From assembly GCA_001724265.1 (NCBI GenBank), contig MEDY01000292.1, positions 1 through 64,000 on the forward strand: DNA of 64,000 nucleotides. The letters are read 5' to 3'. The notes under the pieces were generated by a model. The model saw only the letters and a list, made by a program, of their open reading frames with translations, had not been told where the DNA came from and made no database searches. Position numbers and translations under genes: made by a program. The stretch is from Rhizaria sp. SCN 62-66 (lineage: Eukaryota > Rhizaria, unplaced). Every line of letters begins with the position of its first letter. The first letter of the stretch is position 1. Positions 44,583-56,648 of this stretch are shown one piece after another.

Positions 44583-47500
44583 TTACCGGCGACTCTTGTT
44601 GTTGCCGTTGTTATTACCCTTGCCCTTGCTCTTACCAGCACCAGCACTAGCACCAGCGCCAGTGCCAGCGCCAGCGCCAGCAGCAGCAGCAACAGCCGCA
44701 CCACTGCTAGCAGTCGCGTTCGCGGTGTTTGTGCTAGTGTGGCTGTTGTGCGCGTTGACATGATTACTGTTGTTATTCGAGCTGACGTAAGCGAACTTGT
44801 CCTGCTTCTGGTACTTCTGGTCCGCGGCGGAGTGGTACGCCGCCTGCGTCTTGGCCTCCAGCACCAGCATCAGCGCGCGCGCCGCCAAGAAGGCCTCGCG
44901 GCGGCCCACAGTCACCTGCATGACATTGTCACTCCCGCCATCTCCGTTGGCGGCGGTCGCGTGCTGATAACCACCCATGTTCATGCGGCTGCTATGGCTG
45001 CCGATACTCGCAATCCCGCTGCCCGCGCTAACGTCGCTGCTTGGTGCGACAGGGACGAGGCCCGTGATGAGAGCGCGGTCAAACAGCCCGAAGCTGCTGC
45101 CTTTGGCGCTAAACAGCGAGTAGCCATAGGCCGACGGCACTGGCGTCGCCGTGGCCGCGGCCGCGGTGCTGCTGTAGTTACGGTAGGTCGTCACGGTCAC
45201 GCCGTAGAGCTCGGACTCGGGGCTGTGGCCATCCGCACCAACGAAATGACCATGGGCAGCAGCGGAGTGACCGTGGGCAGCGGAGAAGGAGCCCGGGGTG
45301 GGGGTCACAAGGAACTGGGCGTACTGTCGGCTGATGCCGCTGTCTGACGCGTGCAACGCACCGGCGCCACCGCCGTTGTTGCTGCTGTTGCTGTTGTTGA
45401 TCATGGAGAGCAGGTGCTTGTTGGGCAGCTCACGGTCGTACTTGCACAAAGACGACTCGGCGATGTTGCGGAAGCGGCGCTCGCGGGCAATGCCGGCGCT
45501 CACTCCAGAGACCACCACGCCATCGTCGTCGTCGTCCTCATCGTCCTCGTCGTCATTGTCGTCGTCATACTCGCTCGTGTGCTCACCATCAAGCTGCTGC
45601 TGACGCTGCTGATCCAAGTTGCTGTTGCTGTTGTTATGGTAAGTGCTGTTGTTGTACGTGTCATCGTCGACGGAGAAGTACTTACTCATCCCGCGGCCCT
45701 TACCCTTACCCTTGCCCTTGCCCTTAGACGCCGGCAGCCCGTGGGTGCCACGCAGCATCGCAGCCGCAGACTTGGGCATCGTGTAGGCGCCGCCGGCGAT
45801 GTACTGCGCCTCCCAGGGCTTGGCGCAGACGCCGTATCCGCCCGCGTGGCCGTAGACGGCGTTGGCCAGCGCAGGCGGGACCACAGTCACCAGGTTGCGC
45901 TCGCTCACGCCGAGCCCAGCGCTGCCACTGCCGTGCCCGCTGTTGAGGTTGTTGTTATCGGACGTGAGCGCGAAGGCAGAGAGCGGCAGCGCCGGGAGCA
46001 GTGAGTCGCTCCCGGCGGCGCTCGCGGCGGCCACGGCGGCGGCGGCGGCGGCGGCAGCGGCGGGCGCGGTCGCGGGCGCGAGCGGGTACCCCAGCAGCCG
46101 CATCGAGGCGGCGACCGCGGGCGTCGCTGACGGCACCGCGGTCACGGCCTCGGAGAGCGGGCGCGCGCGGCCCACGTCGGTGAGCGTGTTCTGCAGCACG
46201 CCGTGGCCGGTGCCGGCGGTGGCGACCGCGGCGGCGGAGAGCGGGGCGGCGGCGCCGTCGGCAGCAGCAGCGGAGACGGCAGCGGAGCCGGCGCCGGCGC
46301 GCAGGACAGCGGCCGCGGAGGAGGAAATGTAGGGGTCGACGAGCGTGGGTGTAAGTACCAGGTGCTCGGAGTCGTCTGGGTAGAAGCCGGCGGGCAGGTT
46401 GACCGCGGTCATCACGCGGGCGCCCACGGCGCTGTCGTCGCGCGGCAGGGCCGTCATCGCGGTGTCGTTGTCGCCCGCGAAAGCGTTCGCATTGCCGGTA
46501 TGCGCTCTGTCACTGCTGCTCACAGCGTTCTTGTTGTTGTTGTTGAGGTCGTCGAAGCGGCCGTAGTGCGTGGTGCTAGCAGAGCGCGCGAGCGGCGAGC
46601 GCAGCGTGGGCACGCCAGAGGCCTGTGACGAACTCACACCGCCGGCGCCGCCGGTGCTGGCTAAAGCACCGCTGAGAGTGTAACTACTGCCGCTGATGTT
46701 GCGAGACGTTGTGAGGGACTTGAGGAACGTGATGAGGCGGTCGCGCGGGGACGTGTAGGTGCCCGCGCGCACGCGCATGCGCTCCTTCAGCACTTGAAGA
46801 AGGTTCCCGGAGCCGGACATGGTGAAGTAGTACTGGATCGCGAGCTCTAGCAGGATGGGAATCATGAGAGCAAGCAGGAACCAAAGCCAGGTCTGGGGGT
46901 TGCGGAGGATCATCATGAAGTGGCCGTAGATGTCGGGGTTGAGGCGCGGGAGCGCGGCGAGCGCGGCGCAAACGAAGAAAAAGCAGATGATAGAGCCGAT
47001 GATGCAGAAGGCGTGGGTCCAGGGCACCGACTCCATCATGAAAACCTAAAACAGGAGAAACAGACACAGTGAAGAAACATTTTGGAGATAAATATAAGCT
47101 CATGTAGAAGAAAAAACACGTTTGAATTTGAGTAATTAAATTAATGCGTAAATAAAATAATCTCATTTCATTTGAGCCCACTTCAGATTGTGAAATTTAA
47201 GTTAATTGTTGACGTACGATAAAGACGGAGGGCAGCGTGGAAAGCACCATCATCTGCACGGTGGACACATACCAGTGGCTGAAGCCCTTGCCGCGGATCT
47301 CCATGCCGCCGCCCAGCACGTCGTTGCCGTCGAGCAGCAGCGGGATCATGGGCACGTAGTAGATGATCGTGGCGTGCACGAGCGACCGTAGCATCCACGT
47401 CGCGAACATCATGCCCGAGAAGTAGCGGCCCTTGCCTTCGCGGTACACAGACGGGGAGTCGTCGAGCACCACGGCGGGCAGCGGCTGGTCGAGCGTGCCC

Positions 47501-50500
47501 ATGATAAGCACGGGGCACGCAGTGTAGATGACGTTGTAGAGCTGGTACAGGATGTCGTTGAAGAGCTGCTGTCCGGAGAAGGCCGAGTAGCCACCCCAAT
47601 AGAAGGAGCAGAAGGCCAGCAGCGACGCCTTGTAGAACATGAAGATGACGAGCTTGCCGACGCGCGAATACGCCCACACACCGTGCACCAGCAGCATCGT
47701 GTGCAGCATGCGGAACGCGGGGATCGAGTAGTCGGCGCTGTTGGACGCCGCAGTGCCCTCGACGCCGGCGATGCCGACGCCGATGTGCGCGGCCGTGATC
47801 ATCTCCGTATCGTTGGCGCCGTCGCCGATGGCGAGCGTCACTGCCGACGGGAAGTGCGCCGAGACAGAGGTGACCATGCGCTTCTTCATCGCAGGCTCCG
47901 CGCGCGCGAACACCACAGACTTGCACAGCGACGCCAGGAGGAAAAACTGGGAGCGGACGCGCGCCGTGTACGCAGCGTACTCGGCCTCGGCCTCGCTCGC
48001 GCCCATCGCCATCGTCATTGCGGCGCCGCCGCCGAGGTGTGTGCTGTCGCTCACAAGGCCGCCGCTGCTGTAGCCGTACGCACTCGCACTGGAGCTCGCG
48101 TTGTTGTCACTGTTGGTGTAAGTGGTGGGAGTAATAGCAGCAGCGCTAGCGTGGGAGGAAATCGTGCTGTCGGTGGCGAAAATGACCTGGAACGCGTCGC
48201 GCGACACCAGCAACGAGACGGGCTTCGCGCCGTCAGCAGCGGGGACACTTCCCTTCTTGTTGCTGGCGGAGATGGTCACGGGCGAGTACTGCTTCGCAAG
48301 GCCCAGCTTGCGCAACACCGCCTGCGTCTTGCTGACGTCCTCGCCGTCGCCGCCGTCGCCGCCAGCAACAGAAGCAGCCGCAGCGTAAGCAGCGTCAGCG
48401 GCACCGCCGGCATAAGCGCCGAGGGACTTGGCGCCGCCAGGGTACGTGCCCGCGCCGCCCTTGGCGCGCCAGTACTGCGCCAGCCCGTAATCGACGTCGG
48501 CCGCGACGGCCTCGACCGGCGTCGCGGCGTCGCAGAGAGAGAGGAAAGTGCGTAGGAAGCGCGCGCGGGAGACGCGGGTGCGGCTTAACTTGTCGAGCCA
48601 GGCTGACGTCATCGGCGAAGACTCGCTATAAGTGTAGCCGCCGTGAGCGTGGGCGTGAGACGAAGCAGCAGCAGTATCGCCGGCGCCAGCTGAGGGGGCA
48701 CTTAGCCCTGGGTAAGCGGGGATGGCGGGCAGGAACAGCAGGGCGATCTGCGGCAGCGAGAGGTGAGGCCCGTTGATCGCGATCAAGCAGGCCTGCAGCG
48801 ACTGCAGCGTGATAGCGCCTGTGTTGGCCTCGTCGAGTGCGGAAAAAAGCGACAGGATCTGCGCGCACTGGTTCTCGCGCCCCGGGACGACCACGGCTTC
48901 CTCGTCCAGCGCCAGCTCCAGCTCCTCGCTGTTGCTGCTGCTGCTGTTGCTGCTGTCGAGACTCGCGGTGCCGTTCGCAGCGGCAGGCAGCTCGCCCGTG
49001 GTGCCAGGACTGGTCACCGGGGACGAGGCTTGGCTGCTAAGAGCACTGCTGGCGTCGCTTGCGCTATTGTGAGGCGCGAAAGCGGCGCCCGAGGCGAGCC
49101 CCTGCGTCCAGGACGTCGTGACCTCGACGAGGCGCCTGCTCGCACACACCGCGACGCCCAGCGGCAGCGCGCCCGCGGCGGCCGCGGCGGTGACGCCGCT
49201 GCGCGTGGTCTGCAGGCGCGACAGCGAAGGCGACCGCCGGCGCTGGTCGCGGCCAAGGCCGAGACGCGAGCGCGACTGCGAGCGCGATTGCGAGCGTGAC
49301 CGCGACGGGCTGTGCGTGCCGCCGGCGGCCGCGGCGGCAGCGCTCTTGGCGGGGGCGCGGCTGCTCCGGTCGCGGCCGCGGCCGCCGACGCGTTTGGCGC
49401 TGCCATCGTTGTCTGCGGCCGAGCTGGCGTCGTTGTCCTCGTCGGTGGTCGCCGCGAGCGTGATGTTCGGGATGGCATCGTCGACCTCTCCACTTTCCGC
49501 ACTGGAGGCGGCAGTGGGCACAGTGCCCATCATGCTGGGGTCGATCAGGTCGCACGCGAGCGCGATGTTCTTAGCCGTCTCCGTCTTGTCGCCCGTGATC
49601 ATCCACACCTTGACGCCGGCCACGCCCAGGTCGCGGACCGTCTCCGGCACTAGCGTCTGCAGCTTGTCTTCGAGCCCGATCACGCCGAGCAGCGAGAGAC
49701 GCGCACCGCGCTCGCACCAGCTGTAGAAGGCGTCGCGCAGCCGCGTCACGCGCGCGCCAGCCGCGTCGTGGCCCGCGCCGCCCGAGCTCGCAGCGCTCGC
49801 GACGCTGGCGACGCTCGCGGCAGGGCCGTGATGGCCGGCGACAGGCGACAGCAGGCCCAGGGGCGAGGCGGGGCCGGAGGGCTTCGGCGACGTGAGAGCG
49901 CCGGCGGCGCCGCCACCGTGGCCGTGGCCGTGGCCGTTGGCGCCCTTGTTGTTGTTCTCGGAGGCGTCCTGAGCGGCCAGGAGCGTGCGGAGCTGGAGGA
50001 TAGGCGCGGCAGCAGCGAACGCAATGTCGCCCTCGCTGATGCCAGCAGCAGCAGCAGCAGCAACAACAGCAGCAGCTGAGCTAGAGCTGAGACTAGAGCT
50101 AGAGCTAGAGCTAGAGCTAGAGCTAGAAATCGTGATCGCGTTATAGTTGTTGCTCCCTGAGAGAGTGAGCGGCAGCGCTGTCGTCTCATTCGCGCTCGCA
50201 CTCGCGCTCGCGCTCGCAGAGAGCATCGCCGCGGTCTCCATCGTGGTGAGCGCAACGGGGTTCTGCTCCAGCGTCGAAATGCAGTCGAACATGCCCGCGC
50301 GCGCGCCCGCCCACCACTGCGGATGCAGTTGCGCGTAACCCGCCAGGAGCACGCGCAGGCCGTTGGTGGTTGTCGTGCGCAGCTGCTGCTGCAGCGGGTG
50401 GTGCGGGTTGTCGTACCCGAGCAAATCACTCTTGGCACCGCTGCTGCTGCTGCTGCTGCTGCTGCCGTCTTGGGCGTTCGCGTCGCCAGTGTTAGCGTTG

Positions 50501-53500
50501 GGCGCGGTCGTGACGAGCGGCAGCATGACAGTGTCCTGGCCCTTGGTCATAAGCGTGAGCATGCCGTACGTCCGCTTCAGCGCAGAAGCTGAGGCAGGGA
50601 CGGAGACGAACGAGTTCTTGTCGAGGACGCGAAGGTACACCGACGACTCGAAGTTAAGCCGCGTGCTGGCCGGGTTCGCAAGGACCGCGGGGTGCGCGGG
50701 GGACGCCGTGTGGGGGCGGCCGAACAAAGCGCGCTTGGAGAAGCCGCCGCGGCGGCGGCTGTTCTGGTCAGGGGCAGCGCCGTCCTCACTGCTGGGGTTG
50801 TATGTGCAAATGACATCGACGCCAGGCATGTTCGCGCACAGGCCGTCGTTACTCGCGGCGCCAGCAGCGTTAGTTTCAGCAGCACTCGCTGTCTCATCGC
50901 TGCTGTTGCTGCTGTTGTTGTTGTTGCCGCTAAAGCTGGGGACCTGGCGCTGCCACAGCACGCTCACGCGCGCGCGCTTTGACGAAAAGCCGAAGGTGGC
51001 GATGTTGCTGTACCACTCGCAGTGCACGAACGACTCGTGTTCGGCGAGGCTGGGCGTGAGGAACTCGCGCACGTAGAGCAGCGTGCCGTCGCCGGCGGGG
51101 CTGTTCTCGCGCGTGAAGCCGCACGCGGCCGCGAAGCGCACCATGGCCAGCTCCTCGCTCGACTCGAACTGCCAGTCCAGCGAGTTGTCCGGCTTGCGGA
51201 ACGGCTTCGTGGTGCCCGACAGCGCCATGTGGCGCAGGTAGCGAAACACCGCGGTCGCCTCGGCGTTGCGCTGCTTGTGGCCGCAGCCGCCGTTGGCGTC
51301 CTCAGGGCGGGTCCAGTTCGCGGACCAGAGAGTCGTGAGCAGACGAGTGCGCTCGGCGTCGCCAAAGGCGCCCAGCCAGGCCGCGGACGGGCGCAGGGAC
51401 TCGTCCAGAGCGAGCCTGTGAGTTATAATCGGGAAAGATAGAAAGCAGAGAAATAAGATACGAAGTCGGAAAACTTACAGAATAGCCTCTAAGTTTCAAA
51501 AGATGGACAATTTAATTGCATCTCACGATATACAGTCTAAATATAATTATATAATGATAAATGGTCTGGAATACAGTGCAATATTTAATGAAAATCCGTA
51601 CCTGGCACTGCGGCTCTGCTCGCTGTCACCAAGCGACGAGGCGCTGCCGGTGAGGCCGCCGACGAAGCTGCCGCCGCTGGACGCAAGCTGGCGGCGGCCG
51701 GGCGTCATCTCGGTCACCGAGCCCCTGTTGCGGGCCCGCAGCGCGTCGCTCGCGCCGCTTGCCGTGCTCGCAGCCGCACTGCCACCGACGGCGCCGGTCT
51801 TGGCGGCACTGACGGCGGCCAGTGCGGGCGAGGGGGGCGCGCTGTATTCGTTGTAGGTCTCGAACCGCGGCGCGCCGGCGACGCTCGCGCTCATGTCGAT
51901 CTTGGACTTGGAGGCGTTGGCAAAGCTGGGACTGGTGAAGCTGGTGCTGGCGAAGTTGCTGCGCACAGGATCAAGGTTGCTGTTGTTGTTGTTGTTATAA
52001 AACTGCGCACCACCACCAAGGCTGTTGCTGTTGCTGTTGCTGCTGTTCGCCAACGCGAGCGCCTGCGCGTCCGCCTCGGCGCTGGCTGCCTCAGCCTCGG
52101 CCGTCTTTCCAGCCACCGTGCCCGCAGCGACCAAGTTGGCCGCCATGCTGCGCGGCAGGATCGAAAAAATGATCTCGCGGACCTGTTTGCGGTAGAGCGG
52201 CGCGAAGATGCCCTGCGCGGTGTTCCACTGTACTGAGCAGAAGGGCGACATGAAGGGCGTGTTGTACCGCGGGTGCGCGCTGGCCGTGATGAGGGACGAA
52301 TCGTCGAGCATGTCGCGGTACAGCGATGTCGACCAACGGTCCCCCGGGGGCGCGTCCGACACTGCGAAAGCCAGATCGGCGGCCACGGCAGGGGTCGAGG
52401 CCAGCACAGTGCGCGCGCCGCGGGCGCTCTTGGGCAGGCTGACCGCGCTGGTGCTAGCGAGATTAGCGTTCGAGAGAGTCGAGTGCAGAGACGACAGCGA
52501 CGACGGCGCGGGCAAAGCGGAAGCACCGGAGGCGCGGGCGTTGCTCGTGTTGGTGAAGAAGCTGGAGCCGGAGGCAGGCAGCGAGTTGTTGTTAGGGTTG
52601 TTGTTGCTCGGGCCTTGCCCGCTGACTGTGGGGGGCAGCAACGTGGGGAACTCGTGGGTCGTCGAGGATCGAAGTACCCCCTTAGACTGCGCGGCGCGAC
52701 GGCCGCCCTTGGCCCTCTTGCTGCCGCTGCCGGAGCCGAGCTGCTGCTGCTGTTGCATCTTCTTGCGAACCGACTTGGCGATCTCGGTCTCGATCGAGCC
52801 GAAAGAGACCAGGACAGCGGTGGGGGTGACCGCAGACTCGGGCGCGACGCTGGTCACGTTGCCCACGGTCACAATGCCGGCGGCGGCAGCACGGCCAGAG
52901 CCACTCTTAGAGACGACAGCAGTGAAGGTCTTGCCGTCGCCCTCGAACTCGGACTCGCACTCCGAGAGCTCGCCATCGCTGGTGTCACCGCCGGTGTTGT
53001 CACTATTGTGCTGAGCGATGACTGCGTAGCGGAACTCCATCTTGTTCTGGGTGAGCGTGCCAGTCTTGTCGCTGAACACGAAGTCGACCAGTCCCAGGTC
53101 TTCGTGCAGGGTCGAGGTATTGCACTTGACGCCGCGGCCGAGCTTGTTCGACCACAGCCGTAGGTCCCACTCCAAGAGGTACGAGTTGGAGAACTTGACG
53201 AGCTGCGCAGACACGACGAGCGAGATGGGCACCATCGATGACAGCAGAATCATCCAGCTAAAAGTCGCCGCGATGCCGATGACAAGCGCGTCGCCCTCGC
53301 CGACACGTTCGGCGCGCAGATACCAGTGCTTGCTAGCGTTGCCAAGCCAGGCGCCGGCGTAGGCGCCGCCGATGAGGCACAGCAGGATCTGCACAGCGAA
53401 CATGATCGTGATGAAGCGGTCGACGAGCCGCAGCACGCGCGAGGTCTTGACCGGCGACGCCTCGCCTTCGACAATCGAGCGGCGGATCTTGGTGTCGTCC

Positions 53501-55149
53501 GAGGTGTAGACGGTGAGCCCGATGATGAAGTCGCAGTTGCGGAGCACGGTCTCGCGCAGCAGCAGGTGCTTGTGCGAGAGAGGGATTACGGTCGGCGCAG
53601 AGCCCGGCGCGAAGGCGTCCAGAGACTCAGTCGCAGCACTAGTGTTGTTGTTGCTGTTGGGCAGCGGCAGACGCGGGGTGACGGTGAGCGTGCCGCGGAA
53701 CCTGTCGAAGTGGGCGTTGGGCGCCTCAAACCGTACGTGCAGGTCGACCAAACGGAGGCTGTCGCCGCTGCCTTCGCCGCGATCCTCGATCAGCGGCCGA
53801 AGCGCGTGGGGTGCCGACATGACCTCGAGCGTGGTCTCGCCGTTGAGGTTGGCCTTGTCCACGAAGCACTGACCGCGGGGCTCGCTCGAGCCCAGCAGCA
53901 CGAGGTCGCAGGGAATCATCTGGTTCTTGTACACTTTAACTATGGAGCCAATCTTCATGTCGCCGCTGTTGCACACCTCGAACGCCTGGTTGTCATGCAG
54001 CAGCTTGGCGCGGATCGCGTGCCGCTGCGCCGACTCCGCGCTCGCCGCCGCGCCGCCGCCGTCCGCGCCAGCGCCGCCGCCCGCGCCGCCCGCGTTCGCA
54101 GTACTTGCGCCGGTCAGCGGGGGCTCGCCGGGGAGCGTCAGCAGGGACTGCCACTGGATGCGGCGGCGCTTCGAGCTCTGCCCCTCGCACTCGAACAGAT
54201 CGCTCGGGCTCACGACGACCGTGCTGGGGTCGACGGCCACTGCGGTGCTCAGCGACGGGTGCGGCAGCGGCTCCAGCGAGAGCGGCGGCGCGGCCTGGCT
54301 CTGCGAGGGCGTCAGCGTCGGCGTCGTCGTGATCGCCAGCGACAGCGGCAGCGCGGGCGCCTGGTAGTTGTCGCCGGCGGCGTTGCTCTGAGGGTTGTTG
54401 GTCACGATCGCCAGCGAGTGCGGAGTCGCGTACGCGCCTTGAGCACCGTACGCAGCGCCGCGGGTGTGAGCGTTGTGGTTGTAGCTGTAGTTCGAATTGT
54501 TGTTGCCGCCGCCGCCGCCGCTGCCGGTGGAGAAGGGACTCGTGGCGGAGAAGGCGCCGCTGTAGCGAGCGGGCAGCGGCTCGAGACGCCAGTACTTTGT
54601 CTTGTTGCGCGCGGCATCAGCCAGGTGCCGCGAGCGGTCCTCGAGCGCGGCGCGCACGGCGCCAACAAAGATGATAAGCGCGAGCGGCGAGTAGATGGTC
54701 GGGAGCCCGTTGGTGGTGGTGACGGCGGGAATCATCTGGAAGATACCGATGATGAGGAAGTACAGATTCGCGCGGTTTGAGAACTGCAGCAGCGTGTTCT
54801 TCGGCAGGAAGTTCCACCAGGTGTACTGCGAGGTAATGACCTTGTTGTCGTGCGAGTACCGGGGAATATTGGCGAGGTACTTGACGCGGCCGCCGCGGAT
54901 CAAGGCAGCGCGGTCCGAAGGCAAGCCTCCCGCGGCAGCTGCGGCGGCGGCGGCGGCGGCGGACGCAGCGGAGGCCGAGGCGGCCGCCGCAGAGGTGGGA
55001 GGTGAGGAAATGGGCGAAGTAAAGGCGGAGGCCGGCTGGCTGCCGTGGTGGCCGTGGCTGCCGTGGCCGCCGTGGCCGCCGTAGCCCGTGTGCGGCGAGG
55101 AGGGGAGACTGCTACTCGCCCCCGCAGTCCCCGAGGCAGGAGTGCTCAT
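44583..55149 (-). CDS. P4-type ATPase (phospholipid flippase), greatly enlarged (3,402 aa)
   Basis: P4-ATPases flip phospholipids to the cytosolic leaflet, usually with a CDC50 partner. Three exons, 51602-55149, 47218-51415 and 44583-47045, join in frame; introns of 186 and 172 bases start GTACGG and GTACGT. Stop is TAA. Landmarks: the P4 N-terminal motif ITSQYTWWNFLPKNTLLQFS with the first membrane pair; A-domain NLNGET (about residue 433), where the usual DGET has Asn for Asp; TM4 PISL (about 640); phosphorylation site DKTGTLTQNKMEF (about 693); KGQDTVML (about 1,473, usually KGAD); GDKTETAKN (about 1,790); GDGANDTEMI (about 2,383); then the membrane segments up to about residue 2,680. Typical members have 1,100-1,300 residues. 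The excess is low-complexity inserts in the loops between conserved blocks and a ~720-residue C-terminal tail. An insert near residue 2,030 resembles a degenerate EF-hand (ALDEANTGAITLQSL). Confidence 0.93.
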
Positions 55150-56648
55150 TGTGGACGAGGTGGGCTTCGCGTGAGAAGCAGGTAAAGCGGGTTCGAAACC
55201 GCCGCGCTAGAAAAAGCTTGGCAAGACGCGGACGGAGAGAAGAGTCGGAAGTTGGATGGCAAAATGCCTGGGGAAAAGAGTGACAGTCCAAGTTGCGAGC
55301 GGTCAAGTCAAGACAGTCGCTCTGCTGGATTCCTATTCAGAAGCAAAGGAACAGGAGTTGCGGCAAGAAAAATATAAATTACGGGTAGAGTTAAATGTGA
55401 GCCTTTGCGTAAAGCCGAAGAATAGGAGAAATACTGTGGCTGGAGAGGGAGATGCGAAAGAAGAAAGAAGTGGGAGATCAAGGAGGGGGCGGTTGACACG
55501 AACAAGCGACATCACACGCAAAATGAATTTATGAAGCTATATGCAAATCACAGTAATGACAAAACACCTGGATCTGTTTGAGCACTTGATATCATTCCTA
55601 TTCAATGATGCTGATGCGAGAAATTCGTCTTCGAAAACGCCTCTCGTGGTCTACGTCTTTGCTAGTCGCGCCACTGCCTGGGCTGCTGGACTCGATCCAC
55701 CACAAGCGTCCTCCGTAAACACTAAAGCACAGATATATCACTGTAAAAAGTGCTTGATGTGTCTATTTTGAACTATAGCTCGGGTTCGTGAAATTTATAT
55801 ATTATATTATGGAATTGCACTAAATTATATTGATTTATATTGTATTAAGCTTCTCTTAGTGTTAGGAGTTGTGCAATTGTTACTTACTCCTCAGTGTTGA
55901 CAACAACTTCTTACGCAGCTGAACACAGATATTAACGTTAAATAACAGAAAAAAGTCTTTTGGCAACCAGTAATAAAAACACTCTGCGTTATTATGTTCG
56001 TGATTGTCTCAAATACTTAGAGATATATCCCATTGGGTTAAGCGAGCGATAACTTGAAAAACACTTGTTGCCATCAGTTGTGCAATGGTGAAGTGCGTAG
56101 TGCTACGAGGGCGAGTTGCAAGTGAAATGTAAGGTGCAAATGTTGGCGGTTTTAATCATGGTGACGTCAACATATCGTTTTATGTTGCTTGTGGCCGACT
56201 CTACACTCTAAAATTACAAGTGTCTCTTGATAATGTCATCTTAGTTCACTGGATAAATCATCAAAACCAATGCCTTTAAGTGCGAAAGCAACGTATAACA
56301 TAAGATACAATTGATATTATGCTTTACTTGAAATTAATCAGAAAGGCTGATATTAATACTGTTTTAAGATCTGGAATGTTGATGCTTGCAAGCAATCGAG
56401 CGCGACCCGACTAGACTCAGCTTTGCCCGCGCAAAGCATCGGAATTTGATAGCGAATATCTCGCGCTTTAATCGTAATAATGTAATTTCTTGACTGGTAC
56501 AGATATTTTCTAGTGTTAAAATTAACTTTCCTTTAATAATATAATCACAGTATATATTCACGTCTCGTAATCCTTGTTTGAATCCTCCCTTAGATCGCGC
56601 CTACAACACGCGCGGCGCGCTTTGGTGGGATCGTCCGTCTCTCCCCCG
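55150..56648. other. 1.5-kb divergent spacer
   Basis: Lies between the P4-ATPase start (minus) and the primase start (plus). It is AT-rich except for the first ~100 bases and should hold both promoters. The 55256-55534 and 55541-55771 frames lack coding character. A tRNA-like GGTTCGAA-type string near 55190 was examined and rejected. Confidence 0.55.

Noticed and set aside
53326-54780. Plus-strand frame of 484 codons opposite the P4-ATPase
   Set aside because: Arg-rich antisense shadow; the minus strand carries recognisable P4 motifs through the same interval.
55150-55215. tRNA-like T-arm (GGTTCGAA) near 55190
   Set aside because: Neither strand gives a full cloverleaf: the T stem has only four pairs and no D arm, anticodon arm or acceptor stem could be found.
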